Part shown: piece by piece, positions 1 through 8,700 of the stretch | Layout: each line of letters begins with the position of its first letter | Numbering within the stretch: position 1 is the first letter of the stretch | Assembly (NCBI RefSeq): GCF_003014475.1 | Contig: NZ_PYGJ01000007.1 | Location: 124,001 to 188,000, forward strand | Length of the DNA stretch: 64,000 nt | Direction of reading: 5' to 3' | Source of the DNA: Shimia abyssi | GTDB taxonomy: Bacteria; Pseudomonadota; Alphaproteobacteria; Rhodobacterales; Rhodobacteraceae | Translations under genes and position numbers: made by a program | The notes under the pieces: model-generated | Seen by the model: only the letters and a program-made list of their open reading frames with translations | Told to the model about the DNA's origin: nothing | Databases searched by the model: none

Positions 1-170
1 ATGTCGCGCAGGCCGGTTGCGTGGTCGAACACGATATCACCCTGTCGGGCGATCAGAACAGAGCAACCGGGATATTTACGATCCGCCACCAGCGCCCCCA
101 TCCAGTCGCGGATGCGGTTCAGGCGGTCGGGATCGAACCTATGGTGGGCTGGGCCTGCGGTGCCGATCAT
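1..170 (-). CDS. Serine hydrolase (beta-lactamase/class C esterase family), N-terminal part only
   Basis: Reading the minus strand from the ATG at 170, the frame stays open to the window edge, giving about 56 residues of a truncated gene. The translation contains LNRIRDWMGALV followed by PGCSVLIARQGDIVFDH. This is the usual beginning of penicillin-binding-protein-like serine hydrolases of the beta-lactamase family (substrate-entry helix, then the first beta strands). The catalytic SxxK motif would lie outside the window. A GAGGA sequence about nine bases before the ATG supports the start. It is divergent from the exported glycoside-hydrolase-like gene that follows. The family assignment rests on the N-terminus only; substrate unknown. 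Confidence 0.6.
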   Translation of the reverse strand, partial: MIGTAGPAHHRFDPDRLNRIRDWMGALVADRKYPGCSVLIARQGDIVFDHATGLRD

Positions 171-372
171 CTGTTGTTTCCTCGTATGATATGTCGTGCC
201 GGGGCAAGAGTGCCCGCCGCGCGCGCGCGCGGCAAGCCGGAATTGAGGATGTCAAATTTGTAGGCCGTGCGGCGCCGGGGTTTAGGACTTTGCAATCACA
301 AGATGCCTAAACTCTTGGAACATGCAGAGGAATTGCCACATAGTAACCTGAGTGTGTGCGAGAGGGGAACTG
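171..372. other. Divergent intergenic region with a CG-alternating run
   Basis: This 202-bp spacer separates the truncated serine hydrolase from the first exopolysaccharide-locus gene and must hold promoters for both. It contains an uninterrupted 14-base CG alternation (218-231). I see no convincing -35/-10 pair. Confidence 0.4.
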
Positions 373-3339
373 ATGCGGTTTATCGCGATCTTGTTGGCGA
401 TGGTTCTGGGACTGAGCGGAGCGGCGCGGGCCGAGGGGCTGACGGTATATGTGTTTGGCAACAGTCTGATCCATCATTTGACAGACAGTGACGAGACAAC
501 AGCGCCGCATTGGATGGCGTATATCGCAGAGGCCGATGGGCAGCCGTTTGCCTTGGATGGGCAATGGGGGTTCCTGCGCGATTTTGCCAAAGACGAAACG
601 CCGCAAGCCAATTGGCGGTTTCGCAACGTGCCGCGCGGCTGGACGCGGCAGTTTCGCAATTTCGAGGATGTCAGTTGGGACGTCGTGATGTTCAATCCGG
701 CCAATTTCATTCAGTACAAGAGCGCCGCACAACCATATGACGGCACCAATGATGATGGCAGCTCGCCCTTATCAGCCAGCCTGAAGCTGATCGACCGAAT
801 GACGGCAGAGGCCACGCCGGATCGATTTGTGCTATATGAAGGCTGGGCGGACATGGGCAGTTTCGTATCGAGTTTTCCACCGAACCGGCGGCAGATGCGG
901 CGCTATCAGCGCTATAACGCGGGAAAATACCACGATTGGTACGTGGACTATTTGGACCAGATGCGCGCCGAACGGCCCGATGTGCAGATTGACATGATCC
1001 CGGTGGCCACAATCTTGGCAGGGATGATAAATGGTGGCGTTTTGGATGGGATCGACCCGCTGGCGCTGTATTCAGATGACTCGCCGCATGGGACAGCGAC
1101 GTTGTATTTTCTGGCAGGCGCGGTTGCCTATGCGGGACTTTATGAGCGGCCATTGCCCGATACCTTCGAGGTGCCAGAGAGCATTGACGTGGTGGTCAGA
1201 GAGAATTTTGCGGCCATTCGCGATGTGATCCACGAGGCGTTATTGAATGACGAACAAGCAGCTGCGGCTGCGCCAACGCCGGTTGAAGTGGCCACGGGTG
1301 ATGCGCTTGAGAGCTTTCCCACCCCTGCCCCGGTGCCCGGTGCCGCCAATCGGACTCAGCAGGGCGAGGCCGGATTGGGACTGGCGGACCCGGCTTTGGC
1401 GATGGGGCTGAGCGTGGTTGCGGACTGGTCGACCCAACAGCCATTTATTGACCGGATGAAGACAGCGCGTACGTGGGTTGGGCATTTGCCGGACCGGCGT
1501 TGGGGTGGCGTGACCACGGATGATCTGTTGGATCGCGGGCTGATGGATGAAGAGGGCTGGGTCTGGGGTATTCCAGAAGATATCGACGCGGTAGAGGCGC
1601 TGTTGCTGACGGATCAGCAAGCTGAGGCTGCGGGGCTGGCGGGCCGGTATCGGGTGACATGGCAGGGTCAGGGCGAGTTGAGCGTGACCGGGCGGGCCCG
1701 CGTCATTCGGCGCGAAGAGGGCAATGTCTGGTTTGAATACACCCCCGGCGACGGGCTGGTTGGCATTCGGATCGAGAGCACCGATCCGGACGGTACGGGT
1801 GATTACATCCGCGACATTCACGTGGTGGCCGAAGCGCATGTAGCGCTGTTTGAGGCAGGGGCCATGTTTAACCCGGATTGGATAAACGTGGTTAATGATT
1901 TGCGCATGGTGCGGTTCATGGACTGGATGCGCACCAATGGATCCACGCAGGACACATGGGCCAACCGCCCGCAGGTTAGCGATTTCACCTGGACGTGGCG
2001 CGGGGTGCCGGTCGAGGTGATGGTGCAGCTGGCCAACGAGATCGGCGCGGACCCGTGGTTCAACATGCCCCATCTGGCGGATGAGATGTATGTGCGACGC
2101 TTTGCCGAATATGTGCGCGATCATCTGGATCCCGGCCTGATCGCTTATACTGAATATTCCAACGAGGTGTGGAATTGGGGGTTTTTGCAGGCGCAATACG
2201 CGATGCAGCAGGCCGAGGCAATTTGGGGCGAAGACGCAAGCCATGATGCGTGGATGCAATATGCCGGGCTTCGCGCCGCCGAGATGGGACGTATCTGGGC
2301 CGAGGTGTTTGGGCGCGAAACCGAAGACCGCGTTGTGCGGGTCGCCGCGACGCATACGGATTGGCCCGGTTTGGAAAAAGGGCTGTTGGAGGCACCTTTG
2401 GCCGTCAAAGATGGCGCGTCACCGCCACATGAGTTTTTGGATGCCTATGCCGTCTCCGGCTATTTCGGCATAGAGTTGGGCATGGATGACGGCGCGCCAT
2501 TGATGATCGAACGGATCAAGGCAGCGGAGGCCAAGGCGCGCAAAGCTGGAGAAGATCAAGGCCTGCAACGCGCGGCGTTGGACGCGTATATCGACATTCA
2601 TCGATATGACGGGATGCACCGGGAAACGGCCGAAGTGCTGCGCAAGGGGAGCCTGACGAGGATGCTGGAAGAGATCCTGCCCGGCCAGGTCAAGGCAGCT
2701 GGGCGGCATGGGCTTTCGCTGGTCATGTATGAAGGTGGCAGCCACGCGGTGGGTGTTGGCGAATGGGCCAACAAGGACGAACTGACCGCATATTTTGAAG
2801 ATTTCAGCGCCAGTGATGAGCTGGGTACGCTTTATGATGAGCTGTTGGCGGGGTGGACGCGATTGGGCGGCGGCCCGTTCAATGCCTATTCAGATGTTGG
2901 CCCCACCAGCAAGTGGGGCAGCTGGGGGCACAAACGGCATTTGTGGGACAGCACGGCGCGATTTGAGGCGCTGATGGCCTATAACCAGCAAGGCACGCAT
3001 TGGCGCAATGACCGGGCCGAGGGTGTGTTTCAGCACGGTGGCATCTTTACAGGCACAGATGGGCCGGATCGTTTGACGGGCACGCCCAAGCGCGATGATC
3101 TGTTGGGCGGGCGTGGTGACGATGTGCTGGTGGCCAATGGCCCCGGTGACAGGTTACATGGCGGGCCGGGGACGGATCAGGCGCTGTTGCCGGGGGATCG
3201 GTTTGACTACGCCTTTAACCGTCAGGGGCCGCATATCCGCGCGTTGGGGATTGTCGGCGATTACCTGTTGACCGACATTGAGACGGTTGGATTTGCCGAC
3301 AACGAGGGGTTGGAGCTGTTGATTGAGGAGATGTTGTAG
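373..3339 (+). CDS. Exported glycoside-hydrolase-like protein with C-terminal RTX-type calcium-binding repeats
   Basis: The 988-residue product starts at the ATG at 373, which gives a clean signal peptide ending near ARA|EG and has GAGGGG before it; an in-frame upstream start at 352 would bury that signal. An SGNH-like segment (VYVFGNSLIHHL) follows the signal. The central part has N597-E598 in the context YTEYSNEVWNWGF and E787 in VMYEGGSHAVG. These fit the acid/base NE and nucleophile positions of clan GH-A TIM-barrel hydrolases. Such proteins are often labelled cellulose-binding. Residues around 893-940 are glycine/aspartate-rich and include GGRGDDVL and GGPGTD, as in type-I-secreted RTX proteins, although an N-terminal signal is also present. 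Its place ahead of glycosyltransferase and flippase genes suggests it trims or binds the polysaccharide made here. The enzymatic activity is inferred. Confidence 0.6.
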   Translation: MRFIAILLAMVLGLSGAARAEGLTVYVFGNSLIHHLTDSDETTAPHWMAYIAEADGQPFALDGQWGFLRDFAKDETPQANWRFRNVPRGWTRQFRNFEDVSWDVVMFNPANFIQYKSAAQPYDGTNDDGSSPLSASLKLIDRMTAEATPDRFVLYEGWADMGSFVSSFPPNRRQMRRYQRYNAGKYHDWYVDYLDQMRAERPDVQIDMIPVATILAGMINGGVLDGIDPLALYSDDSPHGTATLYFLAGAVAYAGLYERPLPDTFEVPESIDVVVRENFAAIRDVIHEALLNDEQAAAAAPTPVEVATGDALESFPTPAPVPGAANRTQQGEAGLGLADPALAMGLSVVADWSTQQPFIDRMKTARTWVGHLPDRRWGGVTTDDLLDRGLMDEEGWVWGIPEDIDAVEALLLTDQQAEAAGLAGRYRVTWQGQGELSVTGRARVIRREEGNVWFEYTPGDGLVGIRIESTDPDGTGDYIRDIHVVAEAHVALFEAGAMFNPDWINVVNDLRMVRFMDWMRTNGSTQDTWANRPQVSDFTWTWRGVPVEVMVQLANEIGADPWFNMPHLADEMYVRRFAEYVRDHLDPGLIAYTEYSNEVWNWGFLQAQYAMQQAEAIWGEDASHDAWMQYAGLRAAEMGRIWAEVFGRETEDRVVRVAATHTDWPGLEKGLLEAPLAVKDGASPPHEFLDAYAVSGYFGIELGMDDGAPLMIERIKAAEAKARKAGEDQGLQRAALDAYIDIHRYDGMHRETAEVLRKGSLTRMLEEILPGQVKAAGRHGLSLVMYEGGSHAVGVGEWANKDELTAYFEDFSASDELGTLYDELLAGWTRLGGGPFNAYSDVGPTSKWGSWGHKRHLWDSTARFEALMAYNQQGTHWRNDRAEGVFQHGGIFTGTDGPDRLTGTPKRDDLLGGRGDDVLVANGPGDRLHGGPGTDQALLPGDRFDYAFNRQGPHIRALGIVGDYLLTDIETVGFADNEGLELLIEEML

Positions 3340-3435
3340 CCAAAGGAGGCATTGACCCGCGTTTGGCCACAGTTTCTCCTCAAAAACCGCCCCCGACTCT
3401 GATAGCTTTGCGCAAAACGGCAAGGCAGAGCACAC

Positions 3436-4260
3436 GTGATCAGCATTATCATCCCGGCCAATAACGAAGCCGCGCATATTGGCGCGTGCCTTTCGGCTGT
3501 GCTGGCCTCAGACGGGCCGGCAGAGGCCCAGATCGTCGTGGCCGCCAATGGATGCGATGACGAAACGGTGGCAATTGCACAGGGGTTTCAGGCGACGACG
3601 CAGAGTAGGGGTTGGTCCCTGACGGTTCTGGATATGCCTGCCGTGGGCAAGATGGGCGCTCTGAATGCCGGAGACACGGCTGCAAGGTGGCCCATGCGGG
3701 CCTATCTGGATGCAGATGTCTTGGTAGATGCGGATTTGATGGCGCAGATTGCGGGCACACTGGACACAGAGGCGCCGCGTTACGCCAGCGGGCAATTGCG
3801 TTTGGCGCGCGCACAGAGCTGGGCCACACGCGCCTATGGGCGCATTTATGCGCGGGTGCCATTTGTCACCAATGGGGTGCCGGGTGCGGGGTTATTTGCC
3901 GTAAATGCAGCAGGGCGTGCACGATGGGGCGCGTTTCCCGAAATTATTTCGGATGACACCTTTGTACGACTGAGCTTTGCCCCTGAGGAACGCGTTGGCG
4001 TGGCGGCGGGCTACGACTGGCCGCTGGTCGAGGGGTTTGGCCCGCTGGTGCGCGTAAGGCGGCGGCAAAATGCTGGCGTGGACGAGTTGAACCGGCTTTA
4101 TCCGGCGTTGCAGGCCAATGACGACAAGGTCGGGCTTGGGCCAGCGGGGGTACTGGGGCTGGCGGTGCGCGATCCGGTTGGTTTTTTGGTATATGCCGGC
4201 GTGGCGTTGATTGTGAAATTGTCCCCGAACCGGGGATCAGGATGGGAGCGCGGACGATGA
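3436..4260 (+). CDS. Glycosyltransferase family 2
   Basis: The 274-residue protein begins with GTG (VISIIIPANNEAAHIGACL), a classic GT-A nucleotide-sugar-binding start, with AAGG upstream. AYLDADVLVDADL provides the DxD-like metal site near residue 95, and a hydrophobic stretch near the end (GVLGLAVRDPVGFLVYAGVAL) suggests membrane association. The family transfers a sugar from a nucleotide donor to a lipid-linked or protein acceptor on the cytoplasmic face. The stop codon overlaps the ATG of the flippase gene (ATGA at 4257-4260), so the two are translationally coupled and likely act on the same glycan. Donor and acceptor cannot be read from the sequence. Confidence 0.8.
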   Translation: MISIIIPANNEAAHIGACLSAVLASDGPAEAQIVVAANGCDDETVAIAQGFQATTQSRGWSLTVLDMPAVGKMGALNAGDTAARWPMRAYLDADVLVDADLMAQIAGTLDTEAPRYASGQLRLARAQSWATRAYGRIYARVPFVTNGVPGAGLFAVNAAGRARWGAFPEIISDDTFVRLSFAPEERVGVAAGYDWPLVEGFGPLVRVRRRQNAGVDELNRLYPALQANDDKVGLGPAGVLGLAVRDPVGFLVYAGVALIVKLSPNRGSGWERGR

Positions 4261-5624
4261 GCCGGTTGCGTGCACTTTTGCACGGTCAGAATCTGGCGGA
4301 ACGCGCGATGCGCAGTTCGGCGCTGACCGTGCTGGGCTATGGCGGCGGGCAGGCCATTCGCCTGATGTCGAACCTGATCCTGACGCGGCTGTTGTTCCCC
4401 GAGGCATTTGGGTTGATGAGCCTTGTGTGGGTATTCCTGCAAGGGCTGACCAATGTGACCGATCTGGGCATTACGCAGTCGATCCTGCAATCCAAACGCG
4501 GCGAGGAGCGCGCGTTTCTGGATACGGCCTGGACGCTGCAAGTGATCCGGGGCGCGCTGATGTGGGTCGGCACGGTGCTGCTGGCCGCACCCGTGGCGGC
4601 ATTCTACGACGCGCCAGAGCTGCGCGAGTTGCTGCCTGTTGTGGGGCTGACCCTGTTTATCATGGGGCTGATCCCGACCAAACGTGACACTGCCAACCGC
4701 AAACTGGTGTTGGGGCGAATGACAGCCATCGACCTGAGCGCACAAATGAGTGGTCTGGTTGTCGGTGTGGGAGTCGCATGGGTGACAGGATCGGTCTGGG
4801 CGCTGGTGGCCAGCGCGGTGGCGGCCAACCTGGTGCACCTGTTGCTGATCGTGTTCTGCCTGCCCGGCCCGATCAATCGCCCCATGTGGGAAAAGCCCGC
4901 CGTGAGCGAGCTGGTGCATTTTGGCAAATGGATTTTCCTGTCCACCGCCGCTGGGTTCTTGCTGAGCCAAGGGGACAAGATTGTGCTGGGCAAATACCTG
5001 AGCCTGAAGGCGCTGGGGATTTACAATATCGGGTTCTTTCTGGCCTCGTTCCCGGTGTTGCTGGGTGGGATGGTGGCCCGCAAGGTCATGATCCCGGTCT
5101 ACCGCGAAAAGCCCCCTAAGGAGAGTCGCGAGAACTTTGAAGCGATCCATCGGTTGCGCATGATGTTGTCGGTGGGTTTGTTTGGGTTGCTGGTTGTGTT
5201 TGCGGTGCTGGGTGTTTGGCTGGTGTCGGTGCTTTATGATCCGCGCTATGCGCTGGCGGGGGGTGTTGTTGCGCTGTTGGCGATTGTTTCGATCCCGCAG
5301 ATGGTGACGCTGACCTATGATCACGCTGCGCTTGCTGCCGGGGATTCGCGCGGTTTTTTTGTGGTCACAACCATTCGGGCCGCTTTGATGATGGCGGGGC
5401 TGTTGATTGGCGCGGATCAAGCGGGGTTGACCGGGGCGCTGGTTGGCCAAGGCATTGGTATGATCCTTGCTTATTTGCCGCTGGTGCAACTGGCAAAACG
5501 GCACGGCGCGTGGGATCTGCGCCACGACGGGGTTTTCTGGGCGACAGGCGCATTGATTGCAACTGTATCATTGTGGCTCAACTGGAGCGCGATTTTAGCC
5601 CTATCCGCCCTCAATTTGCCTTGA
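4257..5624 (+). CDS. Polysaccharide flippase (Wzx/MOP superfamily)
   Basis: The 455-residue, strongly hydrophobic protein begins MSRLRALLHGQNLAERAMRSS and then has LGYGGGQAIRLMSNLILTRLLFPEAFG. This is the typical opening of lipopolysaccharide-biosynthesis flippases that move lipid-linked repeat units across the inner membrane. A dozen or more membrane spans are apparent. I chose the ATG at 4257 rather than the in-frame ATG at 4242 because GGGAG at 4244-4248 sits eight bases before it and the start overlaps the previous stop (ATGA). Coupling to a GT2 gene and nearness to Wzz- and Wzy-like genes support a Wzx/Wzy-type export route. Confidence 0.82.
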   Translation: MSRLRALLHGQNLAERAMRSSALTVLGYGGGQAIRLMSNLILTRLLFPEAFGLMSLVWVFLQGLTNVTDLGITQSILQSKRGEERAFLDTAWTLQVIRGALMWVGTVLLAAPVAAFYDAPELRELLPVVGLTLFIMGLIPTKRDTANRKLVLGRMTAIDLSAQMSGLVVGVGVAWVTGSVWALVASAVAANLVHLLLIVFCLPGPINRPMWEKPAVSELVHFGKWIFLSTAAGFLLSQGDKIVLGKYLSLKALGIYNIGFFLASFPVLLGGMVARKVMIPVYREKPPKESRENFEAIHRLRMMLSVGLFGLLVVFAVLGVWLVSVLYDPRYALAGGVVALLAIVSIPQMVTLTYDHAALAAGDSRGFFVVTTIRAALMMAGLLIGADQAGLTGALVGQGIGMILAYLPLVQLAKRHGAWDLRHDGVFWATGALIATVSLWLNWSAILALSALNLP

Positions 5625-5678
5625 TTCTACCTTTGTGGCGCACGGTTCCAAACGTATCGTGGAAGGGATGAAAGTATA

Positions 5679-5695
5679 GCAGGAGTCCATCCTGC
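5679..5695 (+). repeat. Small inverted repeat between flippase and PKS genes
   Basis: GCAGGA and TCCTGC (6 bp, loop of five) form a perfect hairpin 30 bases ahead of the PKS start. It is followed by AACGTTTTG. It may be a weak terminator, an attenuator or a regulator site; the T-run is short. Confidence 0.3.
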
Positions 5696-5726
5696 AACGT
5701 TTTGATGGCATATTGAGAGCGGGTGT

Positions 5727-8700
5727 TTGGCGGTGAGTGATCCGGTGGGTACGACGGTAAACGACACAGATATTGCAATTGTGGGCATGGCCGCCCACTT
5801 GCCCGGTGCGACGGGGATTGATGCCTATTGGGCAAATCTGCGCGATGGGATCGAATCCATCACCCGGTTGGATGACGCGACTCTGGAGGCCAATGGCGAG
5901 AGCCTGGCCCGGATGAAACACCGCAATTATGTGCCCGCCGCTGCCATGCTGGACGGGTTTGCCGATTTTGATGCTGATTTCTTTGGGCTGTCCCCCAAGG
6001 AAGCGGCGATCATGGACCCGCAGCACCGCCAGTTTCTGGAAGTGAGCTGGGAGGCGCTGGAGAATGCAGGGCATATGCCCGAGCATTTCAAAGGGCCGAT
6101 AGGAGTTTTTGCGGGCTGCGGCATGGGCAGCTATTTCTATTTCAATATCTGTTCGAACCGCGATCTGGTGGACAGCACGGGCATGTTCCTGTTGCGCCAC
6201 ACCGGCAATGACAAGGATTTCCTGTCGACCCGGCTGAGCCATTTTCTGGACCTCAAGGGGCCCAGTCTGGGGTTACAGACGGCCTGTTCAACGTCACTGG
6301 TGGCGGTGCATTACGCCGCCCAGGCGATTCTGAACGGCGAATGCGACATGGCGTTGGCGGGGGGCGTGACAATCGAGCTGCCGCATGGGCGCGGTTATGT
6401 GTTCGAAGAGGGCGAAATCCTGTCGCCGGACGGGCATTGCCACGCGTTTGACCATCGCGCGCAGGGCACGGTGTTTGGATCGGGCGCGGGTGTGGTTGTG
6501 CTGCGCCGACTGGCAGATGCGATTGCCGATGGCGATCACATTTGGGCGGTGATCAAGGGATCAGCGGTGAACAATGACGGCTCGGCCAAGGCCGGATACC
6601 TCGCGCCGTCGGTGGATGGACAGGCGGCAGCGGTGGCCGATGCGCTGGCGATTGCGGATGTGACGGCGGACACCGTGGATTACGTGGAATGCCACGGCAC
6701 CGGCACCTACCTGGGCGATCCGATTGAGGTGGCCGCGCTGAGCGAAGCGTTTCGTGAGACGACAGAGGCCACCGGGTTTTGCCGGATTGGATCAGTCAAA
6801 ACCAACATTGGCCATCTGGACACAGCTGCCGGGGCGGCGAGCCTGATCAAGACATCGCTGGCGCTGCACCATGGGCAGATGCCGCCAACATTGGGCTATG
6901 AGGCCCCCAACCCCGCCATCGACTTTGAGACCAGCCCGTTTCGCGTCAATGACCAGCTGACCGACTGGGTCAGCCATAGCGGGCCGCGTCGGGCGGGTGT
7001 GAATTCATTGGGTGTGGGGGGCACAAACGCGCATGTGGTCGTTGAGGAGGCCCCTGCCCGCCCTGCATCAGAACAATCGGACTGGCCTTTCCAACTGCTC
7101 GTGGTCTCGGGCCGGTCCACCAAGGCGTTGGACGCGAATGCGGCCCGCCTTGCGCAACATCTGCGCACCCATCCAGAGCAATCGCTCGAGGATGTGGCGC
7201 ATACGCTACTGAACGGGCGGCGCGCGTTTGAAAAGCGCCGCGTTGTTGTGGCCGAGAGCCATGAACAGGCGGCTGAGCTGCTGGAGAGCGGCAATCCGCG
7301 TCGCGTATTCAACCATGCTGCGGATACCGAAAACCCAGAAGTCGTGTTCATGTTCCCCGGCGGCGGAGCGCAATATGTGGGCATGGGGCGTGATCTTTAC
7401 GAGACCGAGCCGGTGTTTCAGGACTGGATGGATCGCGGCTTTGACGTGCTGGCGGGCAAGGGTGGCGAAGAATTGCGACGCTTGTGGCTGGCACAGGGCG
7501 AGGAGGACTCGGCAGAGGCCGAGGAGCGGCTGCGCCGCCCGTCGCTGCAATTGCCGCTGATCATGATGGTCGAATATGCGCTGGCTCAGCTGTGGATCAG
7601 CTGGGGTGTGAAACCCGGCGCGCTGATCGGGCATTCCATGGGCGAAAACACCGCTGCCTGTCTGGCCGGTGTAATGTCGTTCGAGGACTGCCTAGGGCTG
7701 GTGCAACTGCGCGGGCAATTGTTTGATACAGTACCTGCGGGGGGCATGCTGAGCGTGCCGCTGCCACTGGCCGAGATTGAGACCTATCTGGGCGAGGATC
7801 ACGATATTGCCTCGGTCAATGCGCCAGCTTTGACGGTGATTTCAGGACCAGACGCGGCGCTCGATGATCTTGTTGCGCGGCTGGCGGCGGACGAGATTGA
7901 CACACAGCGTGTGCCAATCAACATTGCTGCCCATTCGCGCATGTTAGAGCCGATTTTGACCCGGTTTGGTGACTATCTGCGCGCGATCACATTGAATGCG
8001 CCAAGCCTGCCGATCATTTCAAACCGCACCGGTGCGGCGCTGTTGGCGGGTGAGGCAACGGACCCTGAGTACTGGGTTCAGCACCTGCGCAACACGGTGT
8101 TTTTTGCCGATGGGATCACAACGCTCGCACAGGAAAATGCGCGGGTGTATCTGGAAGTTGGCCCCGGCAAAGCGTTGTCTTCCTTGGTCAAAATGCATGG
8201 TCAGGTGAAGGCGGATAAGGTCTTGTCCGCCTTACGCCACCCGGACGACCAGATCGCTGATGACGCCTATTTCCTGACCGTGTTGGGCCAGTTGTGGGCC
8301 TGTGGTGTGGACGTGGATTTCGAACAATATTGGGGCGGCGTGCCGCGTCAACGGGTTGTTCTGCCGTCTTACGCGTTTCAGCGATCACGCTATTTCATAG
8401 AGCCGGGCGTGGCGCAGGCGGATGCGCCTGACACGGCATTAATGCGGTTGGAGGACATGGGCGACTGGACCTATGCCCCGGCCTGGACACCCAAGCTGGC
8501 CGAGTGTGAAATTGACGTCGAACACGAGCTGGGCAGTGTTGAAAAACACTGTTGGTTGATTTTTGTGGATGAGGGCGGCACGGGTGCCGCGCTGGCCGAA
8601 CGTTTGCGCGGTGCGGGGCAGGATGTTGTCACTGTCACCACCGGGGACGCCTTTGCCCAGACCGGGCCGGACGCCTATGTGCTGGCTCCGGAACGCGGGC

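Noticed and set aside
4098-5525. Long open frame on the minus strand opposite the flippase gene (475 codons)
   Set aside because: The protein is low in hydrophobic pattern, rich in His, Gln and Arg, and matches no family; it is the complement of a well-supported membrane protein gene with high G+C codon use.
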